A DNA stretch of 64,000 nt from Vibrio neptunius (GCF_000967495.1 NZ_JXXU01000016.1:1-64000), one strand, 5' to 3'; counted from the first letter of the stretch, positions 1 to 11,508 are shown. Numbers and translations are program-made. Notes: generated by a model not told the origin, from the letters alone.

Positions 1-45
1 CTCCAGCTCTCCAGCTCTCCAGCTTTTTCCGTAGGACGAAGTCCG
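1..45. repeat. 8-bp tandem repeat and short hairpin at window edge
   Basis: Three exact copies of CTCCAGCT occupy 1-24 and the array may continue to the left of the window. A small hairpin follows (GGAC at 34-37, GTCC at 41-44, loop GAA). It sits just beyond the gltA terminator and looks like an intergenic repeat element rather than coding sequence. Its full length cannot be judged because it is cut by the window edge. Confidence 0.6.
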
Positions 46-65
46 TTCCGAAATCCCGCATCCAC

Positions 66-97
66 GAAAAAGGGCTAACGTTTTCACGTCAGCCCTT
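66..97 (-). terminator. Rho-independent terminator of gltA
   Basis: On the minus strand AAGGGCT and AGCCCTT (forward 91-97 and 70-76) form a stem that is extended by an internal ACGT/ACGT pairing. A run of U (forward A-run 66-71) follows. It lies 24 bases beyond the gltA stop codon. Confidence 0.85.
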
Positions 98-120
98 AAT
101 ATTTTTCGATTCTCTAACGC

Positions 121-1410
121 TTACTCACGCTCGTGTATTGGCGAAAACTCACGCTGAACTTCACCCGTGTAAAGCTGGCGAGGTCGGCCGATACGGTTGA
201 GTGGGTCACTGTGCATTTCGTTCCAATGAGCAATCCAACCAATGGTACGTGATAGCGCGAAGATCACGGTAAACATAGAGACTGGAATACCAATCGCTTT
301 TAGAATGATGCCAGAGTAGAAATCGACATTCGGGTAAAGCTTCTTAGAAACGAAGTACTCGTCAGACAGAGCAATACGCTCAAGCTCCATTGCTACATCA
401 AGCAGTGGATCGTCAATGTTTAGCTCTTTCAATACGTCATGACAAGTTTCGCGCATGACCGTTGCACGTGGGTCATAGTTCTTATAAACACGGTGACCGA
501 AGCCCATTAGGCGGAATGGGTCATCCTTATCCTTCGCACGTTCGATGTACTCAGGAATGTTGTCAACACTACCTATTTCTTCCAACATCTTCAGACAGGC
601 TTCGTTAGCTCCGCCATGTGCAGGACCCCAAAGCGATGCGATACCCGCTGCGATACACGCAAATGGGTTCGCGCCAGATGAGCCGGCTAGACGTACTGTT
701 GACGTTGAAGCGTTTTGCTCATGGTCTGCATGAAGTGTAAAGATCTTATCCATTGCACGAGCCACGACTGGATTCACTTCGTATTCTTCACATGGGTTAG
801 CAAACATCATGTGTAGGAAGTTTTCCGCATAGCTTAGATCGTTGCGTGGGTAGATAAATGGCTGACCGATAGAGTATTTGTAACACATCGCCGCCAGGGT
901 AGGCATTTTTGACAGTAGACGATAAGCCGTGATCTCACGGTGGGTGTCATTATTGATGTCGAGTGAATCGTGATAGAAGGCTGCCAGAGCGCCGACTACA
1001 CCACACATGACTGCCATTGGGTGAGCGTCGCGACGGAATCCGTGGAAGAAGCTCGCGATTTGCTCGTGTACCATAGTATGGCGGGTGACAGTCTTTTTAA
1101 ATTGCTCGTATTGTTCTCGTGTAGGGGCTTCACCATAAAGAAGTATGTAGCAAACTTCTAAGTAATCAGCGTTATTAGCTAACTGATCAATAGGATAACC
1201 GCGGTGCAAAAGAATGCCCTTGCCACCGTCGATATAGGTGATTTGAGATTCACAGGATGCAGTGGCAAGAAAACCTGGGTCAAACGTGAAATATCCATTT
1301 GCTCCAAGTTTACGAACATCAATTACAGGAGTACCAAGGGCACCTTCCATAATTGGCAGTTCGACAGGCGCTTGACCTTCAACGTGAAGGGTCGCTTTCT
1401 TATCTGCCAT
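121..1410 (-). CDS. gltA: Citrate synthase (type II)
   Basis: Condenses acetyl-CoA and oxaloacetate to citrate, the entry step of the cytosolic TCA cycle. The protein has 429 residues; the Escherichia coli enzyme has 427. The catalytic triad of the family is visible: His265 in GPAHGG, His306 in GFGHRVY and Asp363 in NVDFYSG. The long form with an N-terminal domain is the hexameric, NADH-inhibited type of gamma-proteobacteria (family knowledge). The ATG start is preceded by AAAGGAG. It is transcribed away from sdhC, and the 396-bp divergent region presumably carries both promoters. Confidence 0.98.
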   Translation of the reverse strand: MADKKATLHVEGQAPVELPIMEGALGTPVIDVRKLGANGYFTFDPGFLATASCESQITYIDGGKGILLHRGYPIDQLANNADYLEVCYILLYGEAPTREQYEQFKKTVTRHTMVHEQIASFFHGFRRDAHPMAVMCGVVGALAAFYHDSLDINNDTHREITAYRLLSKMPTLAAMCYKYSIGQPFIYPRNDLSYAENFLHMMFANPCEEYEVNPVVARAMDKIFTLHADHEQNASTSTVRLAGSSGANPFACIAAGIASLWGPAHGGANEACLKMLEEIGSVDNIPEYIERAKDKDDPFRLMGFGHRVYKNYDPRATVMRETCHDVLKELNIDDPLLDVAMELERIALSDEYFVSKKLYPNVDFYSGIILKAIGIPVSMFTVIFALSRTIGWIAHWNEMHSDPLNRIGRPRQLYTGEVQREFSPIHERE

Positions 1411-1806
1411 AACAATCTCCTTTGTTTATTATTTAATCCGTCCAGGATGTTTGTGTGACATTTTTGTACGTGTGTTCGTTATCAAAGTCAATTTTTCTCC
1501 TCCGACTTGTGCACTTCTTTTGATTTTTTATACGTATAAAGTTAAAAATCTGTTCTGTGTAGCAAAAATTGTTACATCAATTGTGCTAAAATATGTCCAG
1601 CCGTATAGTGGCGCCGTAAATTTTGGTGGAAACCTTATAAATTCAAGTCTTGAAACAGATGTGAGGTGATGTTTTAAGGCTTGTTGTTAACAAATATTTT
1701 ACAAGTTTACTCCGGTTTTTTGCCTGCTTATTGTTAAATAAATGTTAACTTTTGTAGGTTTGCAATCAAATTTCGTTCATAACAATAAATGCTTCAATGG
1801 AGCTGA
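1411..1806. promoter_or_regulatory. gltA-sdhC divergent control region
   Basis: This 396-bp AT-rich gap between two divergent operons has no convincing gene; the short open frames in it have no recognisable product. It must hold the promoters of gltA and of sdhCDAB. The clearest element is an ArcA-type GTTAA direct repeat at 1733-1748, annotated separately. Another GTTAA lies at 1686-1690. I could not pick the promoter hexamers with confidence. Confidence 0.6.
1733..1748 (+). promoter_or_regulatory. Candidate ArcA box upstream of sdhC
   Basis: GTTAA (1733-1737), six bases, then GTTAA (1744-1748) gives a direct repeat with an 11-bp period, the arrangement known for ArcA-P binding. It lies about 60 bp before the sdhC start. 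ArcA represses sdh and gltA under low oxygen in E. coli, so the location fits. The call is by motif only. Confidence 0.55.
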
Positions 1807-2199
1807 GTGAGCAAGCCCGTGAAAGAAAGAAAGTCAAGACCTGTTAATTTAGATTTGCAGACTATCAACTTTCCGATCACAGCAATCGCATCTATCTTGC
1901 ACCGAGTTTCAGGTGTAATTACGTTTGTCGCGATCGGGATACTTCTGTGGTTATTATCCATATCCCTGTCTTCCCCTGTAGGTTATGCACAAGCTGTCGA
2001 TATCGTTGACGGTTTCTTTGCGAAATTTATTTTGTGGGGTATTTTGACGGCTTTGGCCTACCATATAGCAGGTGGTGTTCGTCACTTGCTGATGGATCTG
2101 GGTCATTTTGAAGAGCTGGAATCTGGCGCTATGAGCGCTAAGGTTGCATTCGCAGCGACGGCCGTTCTGTCTGTACTTGCGGGGATTCTGGTATGGTAA
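1807..2199 (+). CDS. sdhC: Succinate dehydrogenase cytochrome b556 subunit
   Basis: Membrane anchor of complex II, which binds heme b and ubiquinone and holds SdhAB at the inner membrane. The 130 residues contain three hydrophobic segments. The quinone-site motif HRVSG is at 32-36, and His86 in AYHIAGGVRH corresponds to the heme ligand (His84 in E. coli). The start is GTG at 1807, preceded by TGGAG. The 3' end overlaps sdhD by seven bases, which indicates translational coupling. First gene of sdhCDAB. Confidence 0.96.
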   Translation: MSKPVKERKSRPVNLDLQTINFPITAIASILHRVSGVITFVAIGILLWLLSISLSSPVGYAQAVDIVDGFFAKFILWGILTALAYHIAGGVRHLLMDLGHFEELESGAMSAKVAFAATAVLSVLAGILVW

Positions 2200-2537
2200 A
2201 ACACATTTCATCTTTTGGTCGTAATGGTGTGCACGATTTCCTTTTAATTCGTGCAACAGCAATCATTATGACGCTTTACACTATCTATCTGGTGAGCTTC
2301 TGTGCTTTTTCAGATATTTCTTACGTATCTTGGACACAGTTCTTTGGTGGGACTTTTACTAAAGTCTTTACCATGCTTGCGTTGGTATCCGTTCTTATCC
2401 ACGCTTGGATTGGTCTATGGCAAGTTCTTACAGACTACATCAAATGCGCTAAGCTTCGCGGTTTCCTACAGCTAGGTGTGATTGCAGTGCTATTTGGTTA
2501 CTTCTTCTCTGGTCTATTTATTCTGTGGGGTGCGTAA
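2193..2537 (+). CDS. sdhD: Succinate dehydrogenase membrane anchor subunit
   Basis: Second membrane anchor of complex II. The 114 residues contain three transmembrane segments. Asp81-Tyr82 (in LTDYIK) matches the conserved Asp-Tyr pair near the quinone site of the family, and His70 is the likely partner in heme ligation. The start lies inside sdhC, and its stop codon abuts the GTG of sdhA directly, so the four sdh genes form a tightly coupled operon. Confidence 0.95.
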   Translation: MVKHISSFGRNGVHDFLLIRATAIIMTLYTIYLVSFCAFSDISYVSWTQFFGGTFTKVFTMLALVSVLIHAWIGLWQVLTDYIKCAKLRGFLQLGVIAVLFGYFFSGLFILWGA

Positions 2538-4304
2538 GTGTCTATTCCAGTTCGCGAATTTGATGCCGTTGTAATCGGCGCTGGTGGTGCAGGTATGCGT
2601 GCTGCACTACAAATCTCTGAGCAAGGCCTTTCATGTGCGTTGCTTTCTAAAGTATTTCCAACACGTTCACATACAGTTTCTGCTCAAGGTGGTATTACGG
2701 TCGCGCTAGGTAACGCGCACGAAGATCACTGGGAGCAGCACATGTATGATACGGTCAAGGGTTCTGACTACATCGGTGACCAAGACGCTATCGAATATAT
2801 GTGTAAGAACGGTCCTGAGTCAGTTATTGAACTAGAGAAAATGGGTCTTCCTTTCTCTCGTTTTGACAACGGTACTATCTACCAGCGTCCTTTCGGCGGT
2901 CAGTCAAAGAACTTTGGCGGTGAACAAGCTGCTCGTACAGCTGCTGCAGCTGACCGTACAGGTCACGCGCTTCTTCACACTCTTTATCAACAAAACATCA
3001 AACACAAAACAACGGTTTTCTCTGAGTGGTATGCACTTGACCTTGTTAAAAACGAAGATGGTGTTGTTCTAGGTTGTACTGCGCTATGTATGGAAACTGG
3101 TGAAGTTTGTTATTTCAAATCAAAAGCAACCATCCTAGCGACGGGTGGTGCGGGTCGTATTTATGCATCGACTACTAACGCTCACATCAACACGGGTGAC
3201 GGTGTTGGTATGGCGCTGCGTGCAGGCGTACCTATGCAAGACATGGAAATGTGGCAGTTCCACCCGACGGGTATCGCTGGTGCAGGTGTTCTTGTAACTG
3301 AAGGTTGTCGTGGTGAAGGTGGTTACCTGCTCAATAAAGACGGTGAGCGCTTCATGGAGCGTTATGCTCCAAACGCGAAAGACCTTGCTGGTCGTGACGT
3401 TGTTGCTCGTTCAATGATGATCGAAATTCGTGAAGGTCGCGGCTGCGATGGCCCTTGGGGTCCTCACATTAAACTGAAACTGGATCACCTAGGTAAAGAG
3501 ACTCTTGAGTCACGTCTACCGGGTGTTTGTGAACTGTCTCGTACGTTTGCACACGTAGACCCAGTTAAAGAGCCGATTCCAGTAATCCCAACATGTCACT
3601 ACATGATGGGTGGTATCCCAACTCAGGTTTCAGGTCAGGCTATTAAGCAAGACGCAAGCGGTGCAGACGTAGAAGTTCAAGGTCTATTCGCTTGTGGTGA
3701 AATCGCATCTGTATCAGTACACGGCGCTAACCGTCTGGGTGGTAACTCACTATTAGACTTGGTTGTATTCGGTCGTGCAACAGGTTTGCACTTAGGTGAA
3801 ACTCTAGCTAAGCAAGCAGAAGCGAAACCGGCTACTGAAGCAGACATTGAGCGTTCTTTAGAGCGTTACAACCGTTGGGAAAACAGCACTGAGGGTGAAG
3901 ACCCAGCGCAAATCCGTAAAGATCTACAGCAATGTATGCAAAACAACTTCTCGGTATTCCGTGAGGGTGATGCAATGGCTAAAGGTTTGGAAGAGCTGAA
4001 AGTTATCCGTGAACGACTGAAGAATGCTCATCTTGCTGATAAATCAACTGAGTTCAACACACAGCGTATTGAGTGTTTAGAACTAGAGAACTTGATGGAA
4101 ACTGCCTACGCGACTGCTGTTGCGGCGAACTACCGTACAGAAAGCCGTGGTGCACATGCTCGTTTTGACTTCCCTGACCGTGACGATGCGCAGTGGCTAT
4201 GTCACTCAATTTACAACCCGGAAACGGAAGCGATGGCGAAGCGCGATGTCAACATGGAACCGATTCATCGTGAAGCGTTTCCGCCTAAAGCACGTACGTA
4301 CTAA
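2538..4304 (+). CDS. sdhA: Succinate dehydrogenase flavoprotein subunit
   Basis: Oxidises succinate to fumarate and passes electrons to the SdhB iron-sulfur clusters. At 588 residues it equals the E. coli length. The N-terminal dinucleotide fold GAGGAG is at 14-19. His45 in the motif [10 protein letters not shown] is the site of covalent FAD attachment in the family. HPTG and RGEGG substrate-site motifs follow. The GTG start immediately follows the sdhD stop codon, with GGGGTG inside sdhD as the likely ribosome binding site. Confidence 0.98.
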   Translation: MSIPVREFDAVVIGAGGAGMRAALQISEQGLSCALLSKVFPTRSHTVSAQGGITVALGNAHEDHWEQHMYDTVKGSDYIGDQDAIEYMCKNGPESVIELEKMGLPFSRFDNGTIYQRPFGGQSKNFGGEQAARTAAAADRTGHALLHTLYQQNIKHKTTVFSEWYALDLVKNEDGVVLGCTALCMETGEVCYFKSKATILATGGAGRIYASTTNAHINTGDGVGMALRAGVPMQDMEMWQFHPTGIAGAGVLVTEGCRGEGGYLLNKDGERFMERYAPNAKDLAGRDVVARSMMIEIREGRGCDGPWGPHIKLKLDHLGKETLESRLPGVCELSRTFAHVDPVKEPIPVIPTCHYMMGGIPTQVSGQAIKQDASGADVEVQGLFACGEIASVSVHGANRLGGNSLLDLVVFGRATGLHLGETLAKQAEAKPATEADIERSLERYNRWENSTEGEDPAQIRKDLQQCMQNNFSVFREGDAMAKGLEELKVIRERLKNAHLADKSTEFNTQRIECLELENLMETAYATAVAANYRTESRGAHARFDFPDRDDAQWLCHSIYNPETEAMAKRDVNMEPIHREAFPPKARTY

Positions 4305-4322
4305 GGAAAGGAGGACATAATT

Positions 4323-5033
4323 ATGAAACTGAATTTCTCTTTGTACCGTTACAACCCAGATGTTGACCAAAAGCCGTACATGAAAGATTACACGCTTGAG
4401 GTTGATGAAGGTTCGGACATGATGCTTCTAGATGCATTGATCCTACTGAAAGAGCAAGATCCAAGCATCTCATTCCGTCGCTCTTGCCGTGAAGGTGTTT
4501 GTGGTTCTGATGGTCTAAATATGAACGGTAAGAATGGCCTAGCTTGTATTACACCACTTTCTGCATTAAGTGGTGACAAGATAGTCATCCGTCCACTACC
4601 AGGTTTGCCTGTTGTTCGTGATTTGATTGTTGATATGACTCAGTTCTACGACAACTACGCGAAAGTGAAGCCATTCTTGATTGATGATGACGCCTTGCCA
4701 CCATCCCGCGAGAATTTACAGTCTCCTGATGAGCGCGCGCATCTTGATGGGCTCTACGAGTGTATTATGTGTGCATGTTGTACGACTTCGTGCCCATCAT
4801 TCTGGTGGAACCCTGATAAATTCATTGGTCCTGCTGGCCTGCTGGCTGCTTATCGTTGGCTGATTGATAGCCGCGATACAGCAACAGATGAACGTCTGTC
4901 AAATCTTGATGATGCATTTAGCGTTTTCCGTTGCCATGGCATCATGAATTGTGTAAGTGTTTGTCCTAAAGGACTCAACCCAACGAAAGCCATTGGTCAC
5001 ATTAAGACTATGCTGGTCAATCGTTCGGTTTAA
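4323..5033 (+). CDS. sdhB: Succinate dehydrogenase iron-sulfur subunit
   Basis: Carries the [2Fe-2S], [4Fe-4S] and [3Fe-4S] clusters that link SdhA to the quinone site. The [2Fe-2S] ligands are Cys55, Cys60, Asp63 and Cys75; the Asp in place of a Cys is the same as in E. coli SdhB. The motifs CIMCACCTTSCP and CVSVCPKG supply the other clusters. It has 236 residues. The strong ribosome binding site AAGGAGG sits in the 18-base gap after sdhA. Confidence 0.98.
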   Translation: MKLNFSLYRYNPDVDQKPYMKDYTLEVDEGSDMMLLDALILLKEQDPSISFRRSCREGVCGSDGLNMNGKNGLACITPLSALSGDKIVIRPLPGLPVVRDLIVDMTQFYDNYAKVKPFLIDDDALPPSRENLQSPDERAHLDGLYECIMCACCTTSCPSFWWNPDKFIGPAGLLAAYRWLIDSRDTATDERLSNLDDAFSVFRCHGIMNCVSVCPKGLNPTKAIGHIKTMLVNRSV

Positions 5034-5046
5034 ATTAATAAAAATT

Positions 5047-5068
5047 GCCGATCACTTAGGTGGTCGGC
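5047..5068 (+). other. Stem-loop in the sdhB-sucA gap
   Basis: GCCGATCA (5047-5054) pairs with TGGTCGGC (5061-5068), including one G-U pair, across a six-base loop. No run of T follows, so it is more likely an mRNA processing or stability element, or a leaky attenuator, than a full terminator between sdhB and sucA. Confidence 0.55.
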
Positions 5069-5125
5069 TCTTAATAGCTCGGCATAGACCGAAGCAAACG
5101 TGAAAACTACTGGTTAAGGGAAAAT

Positions 5126-7951
5126 ATGCACAACGGCGTGATGAAGGCATGGCTCGAGTCTTCACACTTGGCTGGCGCCAATGCAACTTATGTAGAAGAT
5201 CTCTACGAACTGTATCTAAGTGATCCCGATCTGGTAAGTGAGGAATGGAAACGTGTATTTGATGGCTTACCTAAGCCTTCTGAAGAGGTGGCTGAACAGC
5301 CTCACTCACGTGTCCGTGACTACTTCCGACGACTCGCTCAAGAAACAAAGCATTACAATGTCCAAGTTAGTGATCCAGATGTCGACGCTAAGCAAGTAAA
5401 AGTATTGCAACTTATTAACGCATACCGCTTCCGCGGTCATGAAGCTGCAAAACTTGATCCACTCGGATTATGGCAACGCCCAACTGTGGCGGAGCTAGAC
5501 CCAACATTCCATACTCTCACCGAAGATGACTTCGAAGAATCATTCAATGTAGGTTCTTTTGCTATTGGTCAAGATACCATGTTGCTAAAAGACATCTACG
5601 CTTCTCTGAATAAAATCTACTGTGGTTCTATCGGTGCAGAATACATGCACATGACGAACACTGAACAAAAACGTTGGATCCAGCAACGTTTGGAGTCAGT
5701 TGTTGGTCAACCTTCTTTTTCTAAACAAGAAAAACAAGAATTTCTTGAAGAGCTGACGGCCGCTGAAGGTTTGGAGCGTTATCTAGGAGCTAAATTCCCA
5801 GGTGCTAAACGTTTCTCGCTAGAAGGGGGGGATGCACTGATACCGATGACAAAAGAATTGATTCGCCACGCTGGTAAAAATGGTATGCGCGAAGTTGTTA
5901 TTGGTATGGCGCACCGTGGGCGGTTAAATATGCTAGTCAACGTTTTGGGGAAAAAGCCTCAGGATCTGTTTGACGAGTTTGCGGGCAAGCATGATGAAAC
6001 ATGGGGTACTGGTGATGTTAAGTACCATCAGGGCTTCTCTGCAGATTTTGCAACGCCAGGCGGTGATGTTCACCTTGCACTTGCATTTAACCCATCTCAC
6101 CTTGAGATTGTAAACCCAGTAGTCATTGGTTCCGTCCGTGCTCGTCAGGATCGCCTAGGGGATAATGAAGGTAATACTGTGTTACCTATTACAATTCATG
6201 GCGATTCGGCGGTAGCAGGTCAGGGAGTTGTAGCCGAAACCTTCAATATGTCTCAGTCACGCGGCTTCCGTGTTGGCGGTACAGTTCGGATCGTTGTGAA
6301 CAACCAAGTGGGTTTCACTACGTCAAACCCTAACGACACGCGTTCTACGATGTACTGTACTGATATTGCGAAAATGGTACAGGCACCTATTTTCCATGTG
6401 AACGCAGATGACCCTGAAGCTGTGGCTTTTGTTACACGTATTGCGCTTGATTATCGAAACGAGTTCAAGAGCGATGTAGTGATTGACTTAGTGTGTTATC
6501 GACGTCATGGCCACAACGAAGCTGACGAGCCAAATGCAACTCAGCCACTGATGTACCAGAAGATTAAAAAGCACCCAACGCCACGCAAGCTATATGCTGA
6601 TGTATTGATCGAGCGTGGTGACTTTGGCATTGATACCGCAACTCAATTAGTGAACGAATATCGTGATGCGTTAGATCGTGGTGAAGTTGTCGTTAAAGAG
6701 TGGCGCCCAATGGCATTGCATTCTGTTGATTGGTCTCCATACCTCGGTCATGACTGGGATGTTAGCTGGGATAGTACTTTTGACAAAGATCGCTTGGTTG
6801 AACTTGGTCAGCGTATCTGTCAGTACCCAGAAAGTCACAAATTACAAAGCCGTGTAAACAAGCTTTACAATGATCGCACAGCAATGATCGCTGGCGAAAA
6901 AGCGATTGATTGGGGAATGGCCGAAACACTAGCGTATGCGACACTTGTCGATGATGGGAAGCGTATTCGTATTTCTGGGCAGGATTCTGGTCGTGGTACT
7001 TTCTTCCACCGTCATTCAGTACTTCACAACCAAACAGATGCAAGCACGTTTGTTCCTTTAGCCAACGTTCATGACAAGCAAGGTCCGTTCGAAGTATACG
7101 ATTCTGTTTTGTCTGAAGAGGCTGTGCTGGCATTTGAATATGGTTATGCCACGGCAGAGCCAAGTGGTTTGACTATCTGGGAAGCTCAGTTTGGTGATTT
7201 TGCCAATGGTGCTCAGGTTGTCATCGACCAATTTATCTCGTCAGGTGAACAAAAATGGGCTCGTTTGTGTGGTTTGACTATGCTTCTTCCTCACGGTTAT
7301 GAAGGTCAGGGCCCAGAGCACTCTTCCGCACGTTTGGAGCGATACCTACAGCTTTGTGCGGAGCAAAATATGCAGGTTGTCGTGCCATCGACACCCGCTC
7401 AGGTGTACCACATGATTCGCCGTCAGGTTGTGCGTCCAATGCGCCGTCCTCTTATCGTGATGTCTCCTAAGTCATTGCTTCGTCATCCTCTATGTACTTC
7501 ATCGCTTGAAGAGCTTGCGGAAGGTACCTTCCAGCCAGCGATTGCTGAAATAGACAAGTTGGATGCTAAGAAAGTGAAACGTGTTGTTTTTTGTTCGGGT
7601 AAGGTGTATTTCGACCTATTAGAACAACGTCGTAACAACGAGCAAGAAGACGTAGCAATTGTGCGTATTGAGCAACTTTACCCATTCCCTCTGGAAGAGG
7701 TTAAAGCTGCTATCGAGCAATACACAAATGTAGAAGATTTCGTTTGGTGTCAGGAAGAGCCGCAAAACCAAGGCGCTTGGTACTCAAGCCAACACAACTT
7801 CCGTGCTGCTATTCCGGCAGGTGCAGATCTTAAATACGCTGGACGCCCAGCGTCAGCATCACCTGCAGTAGGTTACATGTCAGTACACTTGAAACAACAG
7901 AAAGCGTTAGTTGAAGACGCACTTACCGTGAATACAAAAACTTCAGACTAA
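5126..7951 (+). CDS. sucA: 2-oxoglutarate dehydrogenase E1 component
   Basis: Thiamine-diphosphate-dependent decarboxylase of the 2-oxoglutarate dehydrogenase complex; it transfers the succinyl group to the lipoyl arm of SucB. It has 941 residues (about 933 in E. coli). The N-terminal E2-binding helix region, the AHRGRLNML motif of the substrate and cofactor site and the HGDSAVAGQG motif are all present, followed by the pyrimidine-binding and C-terminal domains. The E3 gene (lpd) is not in the window, as is usual. A 92-bp gap separates it from sdhB. Confidence 0.98.
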   Translation: MHNGVMKAWLESSHLAGANATYVEDLYELYLSDPDLVSEEWKRVFDGLPKPSEEVAEQPHSRVRDYFRRLAQETKHYNVQVSDPDVDAKQVKVLQLINAYRFRGHEAAKLDPLGLWQRPTVAELDPTFHTLTEDDFEESFNVGSFAIGQDTMLLKDIYASLNKIYCGSIGAEYMHMTNTEQKRWIQQRLESVVGQPSFSKQEKQEFLEELTAAEGLERYLGAKFPGAKRFSLEGGDALIPMTKELIRHAGKNGMREVVIGMAHRGRLNMLVNVLGKKPQDLFDEFAGKHDETWGTGDVKYHQGFSADFATPGGDVHLALAFNPSHLEIVNPVVIGSVRARQDRLGDNEGNTVLPITIHGDSAVAGQGVVAETFNMSQSRGFRVGGTVRIVVNNQVGFTTSNPNDTRSTMYCTDIAKMVQAPIFHVNADDPEAVAFVTRIALDYRNEFKSDVVIDLVCYRRHGHNEADEPNATQPLMYQKIKKHPTPRKLYADVLIERGDFGIDTATQLVNEYRDALDRGEVVVKEWRPMALHSVDWSPYLGHDWDVSWDSTFDKDRLVELGQRICQYPESHKLQSRVNKLYNDRTAMIAGEKAIDWGMAETLAYATLVDDGKRIRISGQDSGRGTFFHRHSVLHNQTDASTFVPLANVHDKQGPFEVYDSVLSEEAVLAFEYGYATAEPSGLTIWEAQFGDFANGAQVVIDQFISSGEQKWARLCGLTMLLPHGYEGQGPEHSSARLERYLQLCAEQNMQVVVPSTPAQVYHMIRRQVVRPMRRPLIVMSPKSLLRHPLCTSSLEELAEGTFQPAIAEIDKLDAKKVKRVVFCSGKVYFDLLEQRRNNEQEDVAIVRIEQLYPFPLEEVKAAIEQYTNVEDFVWCQEEPQNQGAWYSSQHNFRAAIPAGADLKYAGRPASASPAVGYMSVHLKQQKALVEDALTVNTKTSD

Positions 7952-7979
7952 GAACTAGAAGTTAAAGGAAGAAACAGAT

Positions 7980-9185
7980 ATGACAATTGAAATTCTGGTT
8001 CCAGATTTACCTGAATCTGTTGCGGACGCGACAGTAGCAACATGGCACAAACAACCAGGTGACGCAGTTGAGCGCGATGAAGTTCTGGTTGATATTGAAA
8101 CAGATAAAGTTGTGCTAGAAGTACCAGCGCCTGAAGCGGGTGTACTAGAAGCGATTATTGAAGAAGAAGGGGCAACAGTTCTTTCTAAGCAACTGATTGC
8201 TAAAATTAAGCCTGGTGCAGTAGCGGGTGAACCAACAAAAGATACGACTGAGGAAGCAGAAGCGTCTCCAGATAAACGCCATAAAGCTTCTCTAAACGAA
8301 GAAAGCAACGATGCATTAAGCCCAGCAGTTCGTCGCCTGCTTGCAGAGCACAACTTGGAAGCAAGCCAAGTTAAGGGGACTGGTGTTGGCGGTCGTATTA
8401 CGCGCGAAGATATTGAAGCGCATCTTGCGAATGCCAAAGCGGCACCGAAAGCCGATGCTCCTGTAGCCGCAGCACCTGCAGCTGCCCGTAGTCAGAAACG
8501 TGTACCAATGACTCGTCTACGTAAGACGGTGGCTAACCGTCTGCTAGAAGCGAAGAACAGCACGGCAATGCTAACGACGTTCAATGAAGTCAACATGAAG
8601 CCAATCATGGATCTTCGTAAGCAGTATAAAGACCAGTTCGAAGAGCGTCACGGTATCCGTTTAGGCTTCATGTCTTTCTACGTGAAAGCCGTAACTGAAG
8701 CACTCAAACGTTATCCAGAAGTGAATGCATCTATCGACGGTGATGATATCGTTTACCACAACTACTTCGACATTAGCATGGCGGTATCTACGCCACGTGG
8801 TCTTGTCACTCCGGTTCTTAAAGACTGTGACACTCTTGGTTTTGCTGACGTAGAAAAAGGCATCAAAGAGTTAGCAATCAAAGGTCGTGACGGCAAGCTT
8901 ACTGTTGACGAGCTAATTGGTGGTAACTTCACTATTACTAACGGCGGTGTGTTTGGTTCACTAATGTCTACGCCAATCATCAATCCACCACAATCTGCAA
9001 TTCTTGGTATGCACAAAATCCAAGAGCGCCCGATGGCTGTTGATGGCAAAGTAGAAATTCTACCAATGATGTATCTAGCATTATCCTATGACCACCGCCT
9101 GATTGATGGTCGTGAGTCTGTGGGCTTCCTAGTGACAATCAAGGAACTATTAGAAGATCCAGCTCGTTTACTGCTAGATGTGTAA
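7980..9185 (+). CDS. sucB: 2-oxoglutarate dehydrogenase E2 (succinyltransferase)
   Basis: Core acyltransferase of the complex; makes succinyl-CoA. Domain order in the 401 residues: one lipoyl domain (lipoyl Lys43 in ETDKVVLEV), a peripheral subunit-binding domain around 108-142 ([11 protein letters not shown] to [10 protein letters not shown]), an Ala/Pro-rich linker near 148-164, and a catalytic domain ending in [11 protein letters not shown] with the active-site His. It is 28 bases downstream of sucA with AAAGGAAG as ribosome binding site. Confidence 0.98.
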   Translation: MTIEILVPDLPESVADATVATWHKQPGDAVERDEVLVDIETDKVVLEVPAPEAGVLEAIIEEEGATVLSKQLIAKIKPGAVAGEPTKDTTEEAEASPDKRHKASLNEESNDALSPAVRRLLAEHNLEASQVKGTGVGGRITREDIEAHLANAKAAPKADAPVAAAPAAARSQKRVPMTRLRKTVANRLLEAKNSTAMLTTFNEVNMKPIMDLRKQYKDQFEERHGIRLGFMSFYVKAVTEALKRYPEVNASIDGDDIVYHNYFDISMAVSTPRGLVTPVLKDCDTLGFADVEKGIKELAIKGRDGKLTVDELIGGNFTITNGGVFGSLMSTPIINPPQSAILGMHKIQERPMAVDGKVEILPMMYLALSYDHRLIDGRESVGFLVTIKELLEDPARLLLDV

Positions 9186-9386
9186 TGAACTCAGGCACCT
9201 AAGGGACGGTTCTCTTAGGCGCTAAAAGTTTTAGGCTGAGCTGCTCAACGCTCAGCCTTCATTTGGAGTGCTAGTTAAGCTAACAGCTAGTGTTTTATTT
9301 GAGAAGACCCTACAGACGTTAGATTGTTTTGATCAAAACGTCATGGACATAATAATCCCTCAAGGGAAAACAAACGGAATAACAAA
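9186..9386 (+). promoter_or_regulatory. sucB-sucC gap with two stem-loops
   Basis: The 201-bp gap is long for genes that share an operon in E. coli. It holds AGGCTGAG (9233-9240) pairing with CTCAGCCT (9251-9258), and a weaker arm pair CCTAAG/CTTAGG before it. No T-run follows, so termination is probably partial. An AT-rich stretch around 9300-9360 could hold a separate sucCD promoter, but I cannot assign hexamers. Confidence 0.5.
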
Positions 9387-10552
<1,166 letters not shown>

Positions 10553-10553
<1 letters not shown>

Positions 10554-11425
10554 TGTCTGTACTAATTAATAAAGACACCAAAGTAATCTGTCAGGGTTTC
10601 ACTGGTGGTCAAGGTACTTTCCACTCTGAGCAAGCTATCGCATACGGCACACAGATGGTTGGTGGTGTATCCCCAGGTAAAGGTGGCCAAACTCACCTAG
10701 GTCTTCCTGTATTCAACACTGTACGTGAAGCAGTAGAAGCAACTGGCGCCACTGCAACAGTTATCTACGTTCCAGCACCTTTCTGTAAAGATGCAATCCT
10801 AGAAGCGATTGATGCGGGTATCGAGCTTATCGTAACGATCACTGAAGGTATTCCAACAACAGATATGATCGACGTGAAAGTGAAGCTAGAAGAAACTGGC
10901 GTTCGCATGATCGGTCCTAACTGTCCAGGTCTAATCACTCCTGACGAGTGTAAGATTGGTATCATGCCTGGTCACATCCACAAGAAAGGTAAAGTTGGTA
11001 TCGTTTCTCGCTCTGGTACTCTTACGTATGAAGCGGTTAAGCAGACGACAGACGAAGGCTTCGGTCAGTCTACTTGTGTTGGTATCGGTGGCGACCCAAT
11101 TCCAGGTTCAAACTTCATTGATATCCTAAAACTGTTCCAAGAAGATCCAGAAACTGAAGCAATCGTAATGATTGGCGAAATCGGTGGTACAGCTGAAGAA
11201 GAAGCAGCAGCGTTCATCAAAGAGAACGTCACTAAGCCAGTGGTTTCTTACATCGCTGGTGTAACGGCTCCTCCAGGTAAACGTATGGGCCACGCTGGTG
11301 CAATCATCTCTGGCGGTAAGGGTACTGCGGAAGACAAGTTTGCAGCACTAGAAGCAGCTGGCGTTAAGACGGTTAAGTCTCTAGCAGACATCGGTAAAGG
11401 TCTGCGTGAAGTAACAGGTTGGTAA
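10553..11425 (+). CDS. sucD: Succinyl-CoA synthetase alpha subunit
   Basis: Binds CoA through its N-terminal Rossmann domain and carries the phosphohistidine intermediate. His247 in [10 protein letters not shown] corresponds to E. coli His246. It has 290 residues. Translation is coupled to sucC by a one-base overlap, and a strong terminator closes the operon 20 bases downstream. Confidence 0.98.
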
Positions 11426-11444
11426 TTCGCCAATTTGTCTAAAC

Positions 11445-11475
11445 AAAAAAGGCTTGGCATTGCGCCAAGCCTTTT
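11445..11475. terminator. Bidirectional terminator sucD / small coiled-coil gene
   Basis: GGCTTGGC (11451-11458) and GCCAAGCC (11464-11471), loop ATTGC, flanked by an A-run on the left and TTTTC on the right. It can end sucD transcripts and those of the convergent gene at 11509-11796. Confidence 0.9.
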
Positions 11476-11508
11476 CTATATAGGGTCATATCAGCGAGGC
11501 AAACTCAG

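Noticed and set aside
1454..1470. Possible CRP site (TGTGA half) between gltA and sdhC
   Set aside because: Only one half-site matches; the expected TCACA half is absent at the proper distance.
1204..1669. Short plus-strand open frames across the gltA 5' end and leader
   Set aside because: They lie antisense to gltA or in AT-rich control DNA, lack ribosome binding sites and resemble no protein.
9330..9345. FNR box in front of sucC (TTTTGATCAAAA)
   Set aside because: The palindrome lacks the four-base spacer of TTGAT-N4-ATCAA, so it is not an FNR site by sequence.
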